Source of the DNA: Kitasatospora viridis
GTDB lineage: Bacteria > Actinomycetota > Actinomycetes > Streptomycetales > Streptomycetaceae
Assembly (NCBI RefSeq): GCF_007829815.1
Contig: NZ_VIWT01000001.1
Coordinates: 5,051,001-5,115,000 of the forward strand
Direction of reading: 5' to 3'
Length of the DNA: 64,000 nt
The notes under the pieces are model-generated. The model saw only the letters and a list, made by a program, of their open reading frames with translations. It had not been told where the DNA came from and did not search any database. Shown piece by piece: positions 8,270 to 17,155 of the stretch. A program made the translations under genes and the position numbers. Within the stretch, counting starts at the first letter, position 1, and each line of letters starts with the position of its first letter.

Positions 8270-9088
8270 ATGGACGAACGTTTCGCGGAGTTCGAACGGA
8301 GCGGTTGGGCCCGCCGCAGCCGCACCTACGACGAGGGCTTCGGCGCGATGACCGCCGCCCTGCACCCGGCGCTGCTCGACGCGGCCGGGGTCGGCCCGGG
8401 CGTCCGCATGCTGGAAGTCGGCTGCGGCAGCGGGCGGTTGTCCGCCCTGGCGCTCTCCCGGGGCGCGGAGGTGGTGGCCACCGACGCCGTCGCGCAGATG
8501 GTGGACGTCGCCGCCGAGGCGCTGCCCGCCGCCAAGGTGCTCCGCGCCGAACTGCCCGGCCTGCCCTTCGGTGACGCCGGGTTCGACGCGGCCGTCGGCG
8601 CGTTCGTGATCAACCACGTGCCCGACCCGCCGGCCGCCGCCCGCGACCTCGCGCGGGTGGTCCGCCCGGGTGGCCGGGTGCTGCTGTCCTGCTGGGCCGC
8701 CCTGGCGGACAACCGTGCCCAGGGCCTCTTCTTCGACGCGGTTGCCGAGGCCGGCGCGGCGCCCCCGGCCCACCTCCCCGGCAGCTCGCCGTTCGCCCGG
8801 CACGCCGACCCCGAGGCCTTCACCGCCCTGCTGACCGACGCCGGCCTCACCGACGTCCGGGTCACCCGGGCCGACTGGCCGCACCACGTCGACCCGGCCC
8901 GCTGGTGGCAGGACGTCCTCGCGGGCACCGTCCTCACCTCCGCCGTGCTCGAAGGCCAGGACGCCGCCACCCTGACCCGGATCCGCGCCGCCTACGACCG
9001 CCTGGTCACCCGCTACGCCACCCCCGAGGGCCTGGTCGCCCTCCCGGTCGCCGCCCTGGTCGCGACCGGAGTCCGCCCGCTCGACTGA
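8270..9088 (+). CDS. class I SAM-dependent methyltransferase
   Basis: The 272-residue product has motif I MLEVGCGSGRLS (about 44-55), an acidic end of strand 2 (VVATDAVAQM) and a motif IV/post-II stretch FDAAVGAFVINHVPDP, followed by VRPGGRVLLSCW. This is the UbiE/Methyltransf_11 layout for small-molecule methylation. No strong ribosome site lies upstream and a hairpin ends 15 bp before the ATG, so translation may start from a leaderless or very short mRNA. It is the last gene before the aminocyclitol cluster but is separated from it by 590 bp, so I do not count it as part of the cluster. Confidence 0.8.
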   Translation: MDERFAEFERSGWARRSRTYDEGFGAMTAALHPALLDAAGVGPGVRMLEVGCGSGRLSALALSRGAEVVATDAVAQMVDVAAEALPAAKVLRAELPGLPFGDAGFDAAVGAFVINHVPDPPAAARDLARVVRPGGRVLLSCWAALADNRAQGLFFDAVAEAGAAPPAHLPGSSPFARHADPEAFTALLTDAGLTDVRVTRADWPHHVDPARWWQDVLAGTVLTSAVLEGQDAATLTRIRAAYDRLVTRYATPEGLVALPVAALVATGVRPLD

Positions 9089-9678
9089 ACGGCTCCGTTC
9101 CCGAGGCGCACGAGCCGGCCGGGAGACAAGGGATCTGATCGGCGTTCGGGCCGGCGGGCGCACCGGTGCCCGTCGGCCCGTTCGTCACTAGTCCCACACG
9201 ATCAGTTCACCGGTGATCAGGGTGCTGTTCGATCTTCCTTCATCTTCATCGAGTAGGTGTGATGTGCATCTCACGGGATGCACACGTCGAGGTCGGCCCC
9301 TGTCCTGCCTGGTCGCGGCCCCGGTCGGCCGCGGGGTGTCGTGGGCCGCTCGTCGCTCGTGAGCAGTGCCGCCAATCAGCCCGGCGCAGCCCGGAAGTGA
9401 CCGTCAGTCAGGCGGGCGCGGCGCACCGAGTCGGCTGTTCCCGCGCATTCGGTGTACTTGCGGCGACGTCGGAGCAATGCTGCCGAATCGCCCATAAGCC
9501 GTCAATAGCGCCGACTGCCGCCGTTCTCAGGCGAAACCCCGCCCCGGGGGTCCGCGGTTTTCGCACGGATCGCCTGCAGGCGGTCTGCTACCGTTCCGGT
9601 GCGATCAAGATCGGACGCCAATTCCGGTGCGGGGGGATGCTCGTGCCAACGGCGACGATGGACTCACAGGGGTAGGGT
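9089..9678. other. 590-bp non-coding region upstream of the aminocyclitol cluster
   Basis: I see no credible gene on either strand. The stretch contains an 8-bp inverted repeat (annotated separately) and a 10-bp palindrome TCACCGGTGA near 9207. Open frames here lack ribosome sites and family similarity. It most likely holds the promoter and control region of the forward biosynthetic operon. Confidence 0.6.
9263..9284. promoter_or_regulatory. 8-bp inverted repeat, possible operator of the cluster
   Basis: TGTGCATC (9263-9270) and GATGCACA (9277-9284) are exact reverse complements with a 6-bp spacer. The site is 400 bp before the first biosynthetic gene, in otherwise featureless non-coding DNA. 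The size suits a dimeric regulator, but the distance is long and no regulator gene is present in the cluster. Confidence 0.35.
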
Positions 9679-10758
9679 TTGCTGGTGGGGCGGGAAAACA
9701 TTCCAACGGAGTTCTGCCGGCCTGCCGGAGCAAATCCGGAAAATGCGGTGGACAATTCTGCGGGAGGTTCCGTCGCGCTGGTTTTCGACCTGGGCGGGAC
9801 CTGGTTCCGCAGCGGAATCCTCGATGGTGACCGGCTGACCGACGTACGGCAGCGCCCGGCGCCGCGCAGGGGAGTCGACGGGAGTGACGTCCCGCAACTC
9901 CAGCGGGCGCTGGTCCGGTATCTCGTGGAGACCGCCGAGGCTTACCGCACCCGTCACGTGTTCGACCGGGTCGGAGTCTCCCTCGGGGCCGCGATGAACG
10001 GCTCCAGCGGTCTGGTGCTGGCCAGCGCCCCTCTGTGGGGGCCGGGCCGCTGGCCGCTGCCGCTGGCGGAGCTGCTGACCGCCGGCGCCCCGCGGTTCTC
10101 CTGGGCGGTCCTCAACGACGTCTCGGCGCAGGCGGTCTCGCTGCTGGGCGAGGACTGGCCGACCGGGTCCCGGCTGGCCGCGCTCACGGTCAGCACCGGC
10201 ATCGCCTACCGGACGATCGACCCCGTGACCGGCCACATCCCGCTGGACGCCGTCCACGGCCTGCAGGGCGAGATCGGCCACCTGCCGGCCCGGTTCGAGT
10301 GGCGTGGTGCGGCCCTCGACCTCGCGTGCGACTGCGGAGTCGCCAACCACACCAGTGCCTTCGCGTCCGGGCGGGGGATCGAGCGGATCCTGCGGGAGCC
10401 GCTCGCCGCCGAACTCGACCGCTACCGCACGGTGCCGGAGCTCGCGGCCGGCTGTGCGGCGGGCGACGGCCCCGCCCTGGAGCTGCTGGACGCCTGCACC
10501 GCGCCGCTGGCCCGGCTGCTGCTCGCCCAGGCGACCCTCGATCCGACGGTCGCCCGAACGGTCCTCATGGGCGGGGTGGTGCACGCCTTCGGCCGGCTTT
10601 ACCGGGAAAGCCTGCTGCGAAATCTCGACAAGGACCCGCTGTACCTGGTGTCCGCGGCCGATCCCGGATATTTCGGGGAGCGGATCCTGATCAGTTCCCG
10701 TCCCGGTGTGGAGGCGCTCGTCGGAGCGGGCCTCCACGCCCTGCGGATCGGCGATTGA
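9679..10758 (+). CDS. ROK-family sugar/cyclitol kinase
   Basis: The product of about 358 residues has the ROK ATP-binding start LVFDLGGTWFRSG (near 34-46), an ND pair (VLNDVSAQA near 145) at the catalytic-base position, and GLQGEIGHLP near 194-203. The usual zinc motif CxCGxxGCxE is altered: CDCG is followed by VANHTS, so the third Cys is replaced. ROK enzymes phosphorylate glucose-like hexoses, and in acarbose and validamycin pathways homologues phosphorylate the C7 hydroxyl of valiolone-type cyclitols. Being 88 bp upstream of a cyclase of that type suggests the same role here. The start is uncertain: TTG 9679 or GTG 9685, each with a purine-rich site six bases upstream. Confidence 0.8.
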   Translation: MLVGRENIPTEFCRPAGANPENAVDNSAGGSVALVFDLGGTWFRSGILDGDRLTDVRQRPAPRRGVDGSDVPQLQRALVRYLVETAEAYRTRHVFDRVGVSLGAAMNGSSGLVLASAPLWGPGRWPLPLAELLTAGAPRFSWAVLNDVSAQAVSLLGEDWPTGSRLAALTVSTGIAYRTIDPVTGHIPLDAVHGLQGEIGHLPARFEWRGAALDLACDCGVANHTSAFASGRGIERILREPLAAELDRYRTVPELAAGCAAGDGPALELLDACTAPLARLLLAQATLDPTVARTVLMGGVVHAFGRLYRESLLRNLDKDPLYLVSAADPGYFGERILISSRPGVEALVGAGLHALRIGD

Positions 10759-10846
10759 AACGCGGCGGAAGTGATTCCGCCGCCCAATCCTGTCACGAAA
10801 CGAATTGCGGACGGCTGTCCGCGCGTACTTCTTATTGGGGGGAATT

Positions 10847-11980
10847 GTGTCCTGGGACGTCCGCTACCGCCACGTCTTCGAATACTCGATCCGGACCACC
10901 CAGGGAATATTCGATCCGGAGAACCGGACCCTGGCGGAACTCGCCGGCATGTCCGCCGACGCGAACCAGCTGCTGGTGGTCGACGAGGGGATGCACGCGC
11001 ACTGGGGTGACCGGATCCGCGCGTACGCCCGGGCGCACGCGCCCCGGGCGCGGATCGTCACCATCGACGCGGTGGAGGAGCACAAGAGCGTCGAGGCGGT
11101 GCTGCGGATCGCCGCCGAGGCGGACGCGGCGAAGATCGTCCGTCGCTCGGCCCCGATCGTGGCGATCGGCGGCGGGGTGCTGACCGACATCGTGGGCCTG
11201 GCCGCGAGCGTCTACCGGCGCGGCACGCCGTACGTGCGGGTGCCGTCCACGCTGATCGGCATGGTGGACGCGGCCGTCGGCGCCAAGACCGCGGTCAACG
11301 CGCACGGCCACAAGAACCGCCTGGGCACCTACTACCCGGCGAGCTGGACCGTGATCGACACCGGGCTGCTCTCCACCGTGCCGATGCGGCACCTCGCCAA
11401 CGGCGTCGCCGAGATCATCAAGATGGCGTTGGTCGGCGACCCCGAACTCTTCGAACTGCTCGCCGCCGACCCCGGACAGCTGCTGCGCGAGCGACTGCTG
11501 ACCGCGCCCGGCCGGGAGATCATCGTCAAGTCGGTCGAGGGCATGCTGCGCGAGCTGGAGCCGAACCTGCTGGAGAAGGACCTGCGGCGGCTGGTCGACT
11601 TCGGCCACACCTTCAGCCCGGCGCTCGAACTGGCCGCGGACAGCGAGTTGTTGCACGGCGAGGCGGTGGCCGTCGACATGGCGCTGTGCACCGTGCTCGC
11701 CGCCGGACGGGGCCTGGTCCCCGCGGCCCTGCGCGACCGGATCCTGTGGCTGCTGCAGGCGTACGGTCTGCCGGTCACCGTCCCGTGGGCCACCGCCGAT
11801 CTGCTCTGGGCGGGCTTCGAGGACTCGGTGCGGCACCGCGACGGTGCCCAGAACTTCGTGGTCCCGGTGGGATTCGGCCGCGCCGACTTCCTGCAGGACG
11901 TCACCCGCGACGAGGTGGTCGCGGCCTGGCAGGAGCTCCAGGAGCTCACCGCGGTGGAGAGCGCCCATGCCTACGTCTGA
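10847..11980 (+). CDS. sugar phosphate cyclase, 2-epi-5-epi-valiolone synthase type
   Basis: The 377-residue product belongs to the dehydroquinate synthase fold: GGGVLTDIVGLAASVYRR near 108-125, VDAAVGAKTAVN, and zinc ligands at E189, H254 (DFGHTF) and H270 (LLHGEA). The segments HKNRLGTYYP, ELEPNLLEKDL and DMALCTVLAAGRGL are those of 2-epi-5-epi-valiolone synthases (AcbC, ValA), which cyclise sedoheptulose 7-phosphate. They are unlike 2-deoxy-scyllo-inosose or dehydroquinate synthases. A 2-epi-valiolone synthase is the nearest alternative. GTG 10847 was chosen because GGGGGGAA lies just upstream. The 3' end overlaps the dehydrogenase gene by 14 bp. This enzyme would commit the cluster to a C7 cyclitol. 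Confidence 0.85.
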   Translation: MSWDVRYRHVFEYSIRTTQGIFDPENRTLAELAGMSADANQLLVVDEGMHAHWGDRIRAYARAHAPRARIVTIDAVEEHKSVEAVLRIAAEADAAKIVRRSAPIVAIGGGVLTDIVGLAASVYRRGTPYVRVPSTLIGMVDAAVGAKTAVNAHGHKNRLGTYYPASWTVIDTGLLSTVPMRHLANGVAEIIKMALVGDPELFELLAADPGQLLRERLLTAPGREIIVKSVEGMLRELEPNLLEKDLRRLVDFGHTFSPALELAADSELLHGEAVAVDMALCTVLAAGRGLVPAALRDRILWLLQAYGLPVTVPWATADLLWAGFEDSVRHRDGAQNFVVPVGFGRADFLQDVTRDEVVAAWQELQELTAVESAHAYV

Positions 11981-13118
11981 GGCCCTGGTGCGCGACGGCC
12001 TGGACTTCCGGGTCGTCCGCCGGGAGTACGACGCCGAGGACGGCGCGCTCCGGGCGCGCGTCCTGCGCACCGGCATCTGCGGGACGGACCGCCAGATCGC
12101 CCGACGGATCAGACCGGACAGCGCCGACGTGCTCGGGCACGAGGGGCTCGGCGAACTGACCGACCCGACGACCGGGCAGTCGCGCCACGTCGTCTTCAAC
12201 CCGGTCAGCGAGGACGACCAGGACCACATCCTCGGGCACAGCTACGACGGACTGATGCAGCACCAGCTGACGATCGGTCCGGGATCGCTGCCCGAGGCCG
12301 GTCTGCTGCCCGCGCTGCCCGGGCTGCCGCTCGACCTCTCCTGCCTGGTCGAGCCGCTGGCGACGGCGGTGTACGCCTGGGACATCGTCAGGACCCGGAC
12401 CGCCCCCGGGCGGGCGGTCGTGCTCGGAGCCGGGACGGCCGGGTTGCTGGTCGGCCTGGCCGGCGCCGTGGCCGGTGTCGAGGTGGAGATCCTCCACCGC
12501 CGTGCCGAACGGGCGGAGCACCTGCGGGCCCTCGGCCTCGCGGAGGGCCTGCCGCTGCGCTTCGGCACGGGCTCCCGGCTTCCGCACGGCGGTGCCGACT
12601 GCGCCTTCGTCTGCGTCCCCCGGGAGGGCGCCCAGCACGCCCTGGAGACCGCGTTCGAGCTGGTCGGGCCGGGCGGTGTGATCGACCTCTTCGGCGGCTT
12701 CGGCCCCGGCGACCGGCACCACCGCTGCCCCGGCACGGACCTCGGCGAGGTGCGGCGGCGCAACGTCTGCGGCCGACCGGTCCCACCCGCCCTGCAACCG
12801 GCCGGACCGGACGCAGGGGGCCCGCTGCTCACCGGCCACCGCGGCTCCAACGCCGAACACCTCCTGCGGGCGCAGCAGTTGCTGCTGGAGCACCAGGAGG
12901 TCTTCGCCAAGACGATCACTCGGGTGGTCTCCCTGCAACGGGCCGCCGCGGTGATGAACCGGATCGCGACCGGCGCCGGCGAGGGCCCCGGGGAGCAGAT
13001 CAAGACGCTGGTGGACCTGACTTTGGAGGGTGACCGGGAACGGACCGTCGACCTGAGCGACACCGTGCCGCCGTCCGCCCCGAGCAAGCCGAACGAGAAC
13101 GGAGTTGAGCAAGCATGA
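11967..13118 (+). CDS. zinc-dependent medium-chain dehydrogenase
   Basis: The 383-residue product is an MDR alcohol dehydrogenase. The probable catalytic zinc ligands are C38 (TGICGTD), H58-E59 (GHEGLG) and E129 (LVEPLATA). A Rossmann motif LGAGTAGLL lies near 153. The four-cysteine structural zinc loop found in many relatives is absent. Homologues in aminocyclitol pathways oxidise a ring hydroxyl to a ketone before or after transamination. The gene starts inside the cyclase gene and ends in an ATGA overlap with the aminotransferase gene, which strongly implies coupled expression. The likely substrate is the cyclitol or its phosphate; this is inference. The C-terminal 30 residues are polar and probably disordered. 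Confidence 0.82.
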   Translation: MPTSEALVRDGLDFRVVRREYDAEDGALRARVLRTGICGTDRQIARRIRPDSADVLGHEGLGELTDPTTGQSRHVVFNPVSEDDQDHILGHSYDGLMQHQLTIGPGSLPEAGLLPALPGLPLDLSCLVEPLATAVYAWDIVRTRTAPGRAVVLGAGTAGLLVGLAGAVAGVEVEILHRRAERAEHLRALGLAEGLPLRFGTGSRLPHGGADCAFVCVPREGAQHALETAFELVGPGGVIDLFGGFGPGDRHHRCPGTDLGEVRRRNVCGRPVPPALQPAGPDAGGPLLTGHRGSNAEHLLRAQQLLLEHQEVFAKTITRVVSLQRAAAVMNRIATGAGEGPGEQIKTLVDLTLEGDRERTVDLSDTVPPSAPSKPNENGVEQA

Positions 13119-14389
13119 CCGAACAGCTGGCCATCCTGGGCGGACCCAGGACGAACACCCGTGACTGGCCGATCTGGCCCCGGCCGGCCGCCGGCGCCCT
13201 GAAGGCACTGGACGACGTGCTGCACTCGGGCCGGTGGGCGGTCTCCGGCCCGTACCGCGAGCAGGAGGCCTACGAGCGCCGGTTCGCCCGCGCCTTCGCC
13301 GACTACGCCGGTGCCCGGCACTGCGTCCCGACGGCCAGCGGCACCGCCAGCCTGATGGTGGCACTGGAGGCCTGCGGTGTGGGCGCCGGTGACGAGGTCA
13401 TCATCCCCGGCATCTCCTGGGCGGCCAACGTGTCGACCGTGGTGGGCGTCAACGCGGTGCCGGTCTTCGTCGACATCGACCCGGACACCTACTGCCTGGA
13501 CCCGGTGGCCGTCGAGGCGGCCGTCACCAGCCGTACCAAGGCCATCGTGGTGGTCCACCTGTACAGCGCGCTGGCGGACCTGCGGGCGCTGCGCGCGGTC
13601 GCCGACAAGCACGGGCTGGCGCTGATCGAGGACGCGGCCCAGGCGCACGGCGCGGTCTACCGCGGTCGCGGCATCGGGACCTGGGGCGAGGTCGGTGCCT
13701 TCAGCATGCAGCACAGCAAGCTGCTCACCGCAGGGGAGGGCGGCGCGGCGATCACCAACGACCCCGAGCTCGCCCGGCGCATGGAGCTGCTGCGCGCCGA
13801 CGGCCGCGCCTTCGCCCCCAGCACCCCGGGCTACGGCGAGATGGAGCTGGTCAACACCGCCGAACTGATGGGCAGCAACCGGTGCCTGTCGGAGTTCCAG
13901 GCTGCGGTCCTGCTGGAACAGCTCGACTCGCTGGACGCGGAGAACCGGACCCGGGCGCGGAACGCGGCCCGGCTCGACGCACTGCTGACCGAGCTGGGCC
14001 ACCGGCCGCAGCAGACCTCGGAGGGCACCGACCGCCGCTCCTACTACGCCTACTGCGTGGCCCTGGACCCGGAGGTGACCGAGCGGGTCGAGCTGCGGGT
14101 GATCGCCGGCGCGCTCACCGCCGAGCTCGGCTTCCCGATCAAGCCGCCGTACCCGCCGCTGTACCGGACGCCGCTGTACGGCCCGCGCACCCGCCCCCGG
14201 TTCGCGATCAGCGAGGAGCACCTCGCCCGGATCGACCGGCGCGAGGTCGACCTGCCGGTCACCGAGCGGACCCAGCGGACGGTGCTGAACTTCCACCACG
14301 CGGCGCTGCTGGCCGACCCCGAGCAGATCGAGTCCATCGCCGCCGCGGTCGCCAAGGTGACGGCCAACCTCTCGGCGCTGAGCTCGTGA
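13115..14389 (+). CDS. DegT/DnrJ/EryC1 aminotransferase, glutamine:scyllo-inosose type
   Basis: The 424-residue product is a PLP sugar/cyclitol aminotransferase with PLP lysine K202 in MQHSKLLTAGEGGA. The start LAILGGPRT with WPIWP, and the later HLYSALADL, EMELV and NTAELMGSNRCLSEFQAA, are characteristic of L-glutamine:(2-deoxy-)scyllo-inosose aminotransferases (StsC, NeoB) and validamycin ValM. It would place an amino group on a ketocyclitol using glutamine or glutamate. It is coupled by 4-bp overlaps to the dehydrogenase before it and the condensation gene after it. With a valiolone-type cyclase upstream, the expected product is a C7N aminocyclitol. Confidence 0.88.
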   Translation: MTEQLAILGGPRTNTRDWPIWPRPAAGALKALDDVLHSGRWAVSGPYREQEAYERRFARAFADYAGARHCVPTASGTASLMVALEACGVGAGDEVIIPGISWAANVSTVVGVNAVPVFVDIDPDTYCLDPVAVEAAVTSRTKAIVVVHLYSALADLRALRAVADKHGLALIEDAAQAHGAVYRGRGIGTWGEVGAFSMQHSKLLTAGEGGAAITNDPELARRMELLRADGRAFAPSTPGYGEMELVNTAELMGSNRCLSEFQAAVLLEQLDSLDAENRTRARNAARLDALLTELGHRPQQTSEGTDRRSYYAYCVALDPEVTERVELRVIAGALTAELGFPIKPPYPPLYRTPLYGPRTRPRFAISEEHLARIDRREVDLPVTERTQRTVLNFHHAALLADPEQIESIAAAVAKVTANLSALSS

Positions 14390-15783
14390 CGGCAGCCACA
14401 CGCCGGGCCGCGGTGCTGCACCGCGGCCCGGCGGCCCTCTCCCAGCAGCTGGAGCTGGAGCGCTGCCACGGGCGGCCCGACGAGGCGCCGCGGATGTTCA
14501 ACGCCACCTACACGGTCGCCGGCCCGCTGGACCTCGAACGGCTGCGGGACGCGCTGGCCCGGGTCGTCGCGCGGCACTCGGCGCTGCGCACCTCGTTCGA
14601 GGTGGGGTCCGACGGCGTGTGGGCGCTCGTCCACGAGACGGCGCCGGTGCCGCTGCGGGTGGTCGAGCTCGCCGCGGACGCCGGCGCGGACCCCGGGACC
14701 GAGCTGGACCGGCTGATCGACGCCGAGTCGCGCCGCCCGCTCGACCGGTCGGCCGCGCCGTTGTTCCGGCTGCTGGTGGTCCGGACCGGCGCCGGATCCC
14801 ATGTGCTGGTCTTCACCTTCGACCACGTGATCGCCGACGGCTACGCCCTGGACCTGTTCCTGCGGGACCTGTCGGCGGCCTACGCCACCGGCCCCGGGGT
14901 CGTCGACGGCCCGGCCGGGGCGCGGACCGAGAACGCCTTCCTGGAGTGGGCCGAGCAGCAGCGGCAGGAGATCGCGGCCGGTGAGTGGGCGGAGGCCGTG
15001 GACCACTGGCGCGCGGTCCTCGGCACCGGCCCGGCCGCCTCCTCCATCGCGCTGCCCGGTCACCGCGGCGGCGAGCGGCGGGAGCAGACGGCCGATCCGG
15101 CGGTGGAGTCCCGCTGCCGGCAGTTCCCGATCGGCACCGAGCTGGCGCGGGGGATCAACCGGTTCGCCCACGCCGAGCGGCTGACGGAGTACAGCGTGGG
15201 CCTGGCCGCGCTGAACGTCCTGGTGGCGACGCTGACCGGACTCGACCGAGTGACCGTCAACAGCACGTTCCTCAACCGGATGGACGACACCCAGCTGGCC
15301 ACGGTCGGCTGGTACGCCTGCGGGATGTTCCCCAGCACCGACGTCGACCGCGCCCAGACCTTCGCCGAGTTCGCCGACACCACCCAGGAGGCCGTCGCCG
15401 AGGCGATCATGCACGCGGGGCTCCCGGCCGGCTACCTGCGGCGGCAGATCTGGACCGAGGGGTCGGCACAGGCACGGCCGCTGCCGATCGTCTACTTCAT
15501 GTCCGGTGAGGACTGGGGGGCCGGCCTGGAACTGGCCGGCACCACGGTGGCGATCCGCGAGCAGGAGGAGGAGGTGGACACCTACGGGATCCAGTTCTGG
15601 ATCACCCGGGACGCCACCGGCGGCCACCTGCACGTGCTGCACCTGGACAGCGAGTACCCGCCGGAGGCGGCCGACGCGCTGGGCCGGGCCTACCTGGACG
15701 CGCTGCGCCTGCTGCTCGACGAGCCGTCGCGCCCGCTGGCCGAGTCGATGCGGCTGATCGAGGGGGGGTTCACGGCGTCATGA
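14386..15783 (+). CDS. stand-alone NRPS condensation-domain protein
   Basis: The 465-residue product is a single condensation domain. The opening PAALSQQLELE matches core C1, and the active-site motif reads D146-H147-V-I-A-D151-G152, so the first His of HHxxxDG is Asp while the catalytic second His and the Asp-Gly are kept. The latch/floor region (VNSTFLNR and later) is present, and no adenylation or carrier domain is fused. It would join a carrier-bound acyl or aminoacyl group to a free amine, or to a hydroxyl. The GTG start overlaps the aminotransferase stop (GTGA) and its own end overlaps the MFS start (ATGA). The natural acceptor suggested by context is the aminocyclitol. Confidence 0.85.
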   Translation: MTAATRRAAVLHRGPAALSQQLELERCHGRPDEAPRMFNATYTVAGPLDLERLRDALARVVARHSALRTSFEVGSDGVWALVHETAPVPLRVVELAADAGADPGTELDRLIDAESRRPLDRSAAPLFRLLVVRTGAGSHVLVFTFDHVIADGYALDLFLRDLSAAYATGPGVVDGPAGARTENAFLEWAEQQRQEIAAGEWAEAVDHWRAVLGTGPAASSIALPGHRGGERREQTADPAVESRCRQFPIGTELARGINRFAHAERLTEYSVGLAALNVLVATLTGLDRVTVNSTFLNRMDDTQLATVGWYACGMFPSTDVDRAQTFAEFADTTQEAVAEAIMHAGLPAGYLRRQIWTEGSAQARPLPIVYFMSGEDWGAGLELAGTTVAIREQEEEVDTYGIQFWITRDATGGHLHVLHLDSEYPPEAADALGRAYLDALRLLLDEPSRPLAESMRLIEGGFTAS

Positions 15784-17081
15784 AGGTGCGCATCCTGCTG
15801 ACCGAGGTGCTGGGCGAGCGGTCGTTCCGCCGCCAGTACCTCGCCAGGGCGGTCTCCGCCTTCGGCACCGCGATGGCCCCGATCGGTCTGTCCTTCGCGA
15901 TCCTCGACAGGGGCGGCAGCGCGGCGGACCTCGGCGTGGTGCTCACAGCCGGCTCGATCGCCATGATCACGCTGCTGCTGTTCGCGGGTGTCTGGGCGGA
16001 CAAGTACCCGCGCAACCGGCTGATGGCGCTGGCCGACCTGGTCCGGGTGGTGTCCCAGGGCGCGCTGGCCGCGGCCATCCTGGCGGGGTGGACGAACCTC
16101 TGGTTCATCGCCGCCACCCAGGTGGTCTCCGGGGCCGCGAGCGGCCTCTTCTCCCCGGCGTCGAGCGGACTGACCGTGCTGACGGCCAAGCCGTCACGGC
16201 TGCAGGAGTCCAACTCGCTGCTGTCGACCACCAACACGGCGCTGGCCGCCGTCGGCCCGCTGGTCGCGGCAGTGCTGATCGGCACGGTCGGTCCGGGCTG
16301 GTGCCTGGCGGCGGACGCCGCCTCGTTCGCGCTCAGCGCGCTGTTCTGCTCCGGCATCGTGCTCCGTCCCCGCCCCGCCCGGCAGGACGGCGACGCGGCC
16401 GAGCCGGGCTTCCTCACCGAGCTCCGGCAGGGCTGGACCGAGGTCAGCACCCGAAGCTGGATCTGGTCGACCATCCTGGCCTGCGCGGCCTGGCAGGTGC
16501 TCTACTCCAGTTTCGTGGTCCTCGGACCGGCAGTGGCCAAGCAGAGCTTCGGCGGCGCCGGCGGCTGGGCCGCCGTGCTGACCGCGGTCAGCATCGGCAG
16601 CGCGCTCGGCGGGTTGCTCGGCTTCGTCTGGAAGCCCCGGCGGCCCATGCTGGTGAGCACCGCGGTGCAGGTGGGGCTGGTGCCGATGGTGCTGCTGGTC
16701 GCCGTGCGGGCCCCGCTGGTGCTGGTCCTGCTGACCGCGCTGCTGGCCGGCATCGCGCAGACCTACCCCGACCTGCTGTGGAAGCTGACGTTGCAACAGC
16801 ACGTGCCGGAGGAGGCGATGTCCCGGGTCTCCTCCTACGACTGGCTCGGCTCGGTGGCGATGAACCCGCTCTCCTTCGTGCTCGCGGCCGCGCTGTCCTC
16901 GACCTTCGGCGTGGTGACGACCCTCACCGGGGCGGCGGTCATGCTGGTGGTGGTGACCGCTCTGGTGCTGCTGGTGCCGAGCATCCGCACCATCCGCCGG
17001 ATCGAGACCGAGGAGCCGACCGAGGAGCCGACCGAGGACCGGGCACCCGGGGTGCCCGAGCCGGCCGGGCAGTCGGCCTGA
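15780..17081 (+). CDS. MFS transporter, probable product exporter
   Basis: The 433-residue product has about twelve hydrophobic segments and the MFS loop 2-3 signature region GVWADKYPRNRLM. It resembles the enterobactin exporter/MFS_3 type (starts FRRQYLARAVSAFGTAMAPIGL). The polar tail contains a short EEPTEEPTED repeat. Its ATG overlaps the condensation gene stop, making it the last gene of the forward operon, and a strong hairpin follows. It is the only transporter in the cluster and so the likely route of export and self-protection. Confidence 0.85.
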   Translation: MKVRILLTEVLGERSFRRQYLARAVSAFGTAMAPIGLSFAILDRGGSAADLGVVLTAGSIAMITLLLFAGVWADKYPRNRLMALADLVRVVSQGALAAAILAGWTNLWFIAATQVVSGAASGLFSPASSGLTVLTAKPSRLQESNSLLSTTNTALAAVGPLVAAVLIGTVGPGWCLAADAASFALSALFCSGIVLRPRPARQDGDAAEPGFLTELRQGWTEVSTRSWIWSTILACAAWQVLYSSFVVLGPAVAKQSFGGAGGWAAVLTAVSIGSALGGLLGFVWKPRRPMLVSTAVQVGLVPMVLLVAVRAPLVLVLLTALLAGIAQTYPDLLWKLTLQQHVPEEAMSRVSSYDWLGSVAMNPLSFVLAAALSSTFGVVTTLTGAAVMLVVVTALVLLVPSIRTIRRIETEEPTEEPTEDRAPGVPEPAGQSA

Positions 17082-17109
17082 CCGTGCGTCGGCCGTCGAC
17101 CCGGACCGA

Positions 17110-17142
17110 GGGGGCCCGCCCGCTGACCGCGGGCGGGCCCCC
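17110..17142. terminator. bidirectional terminator hairpin
   Basis: A perfect 14-bp GC stem (17110-17123 with 17129-17142) encloses a 5-base loop. It lies between the convergent MFS and NRPS genes, 28 bp after the first stop and 13 bp before the second, so it can stop transcription from both sides. Confidence 0.85.
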
Positions 17143-17155
17143 TCCGGTGCGTTCC

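Noticed and set aside
10847..11980. 2-deoxy-scyllo-inosose synthase (2-deoxystreptamine pathway)
   Set aside because: The HKNRLGTYYP, ELEPNL and DMALCTVL segments are those of valiolone-type cyclases, and no radical-SAM dehydratase/dehydrogenase or glycosyltransferase for 2-deoxystreptamine antibiotics is present.
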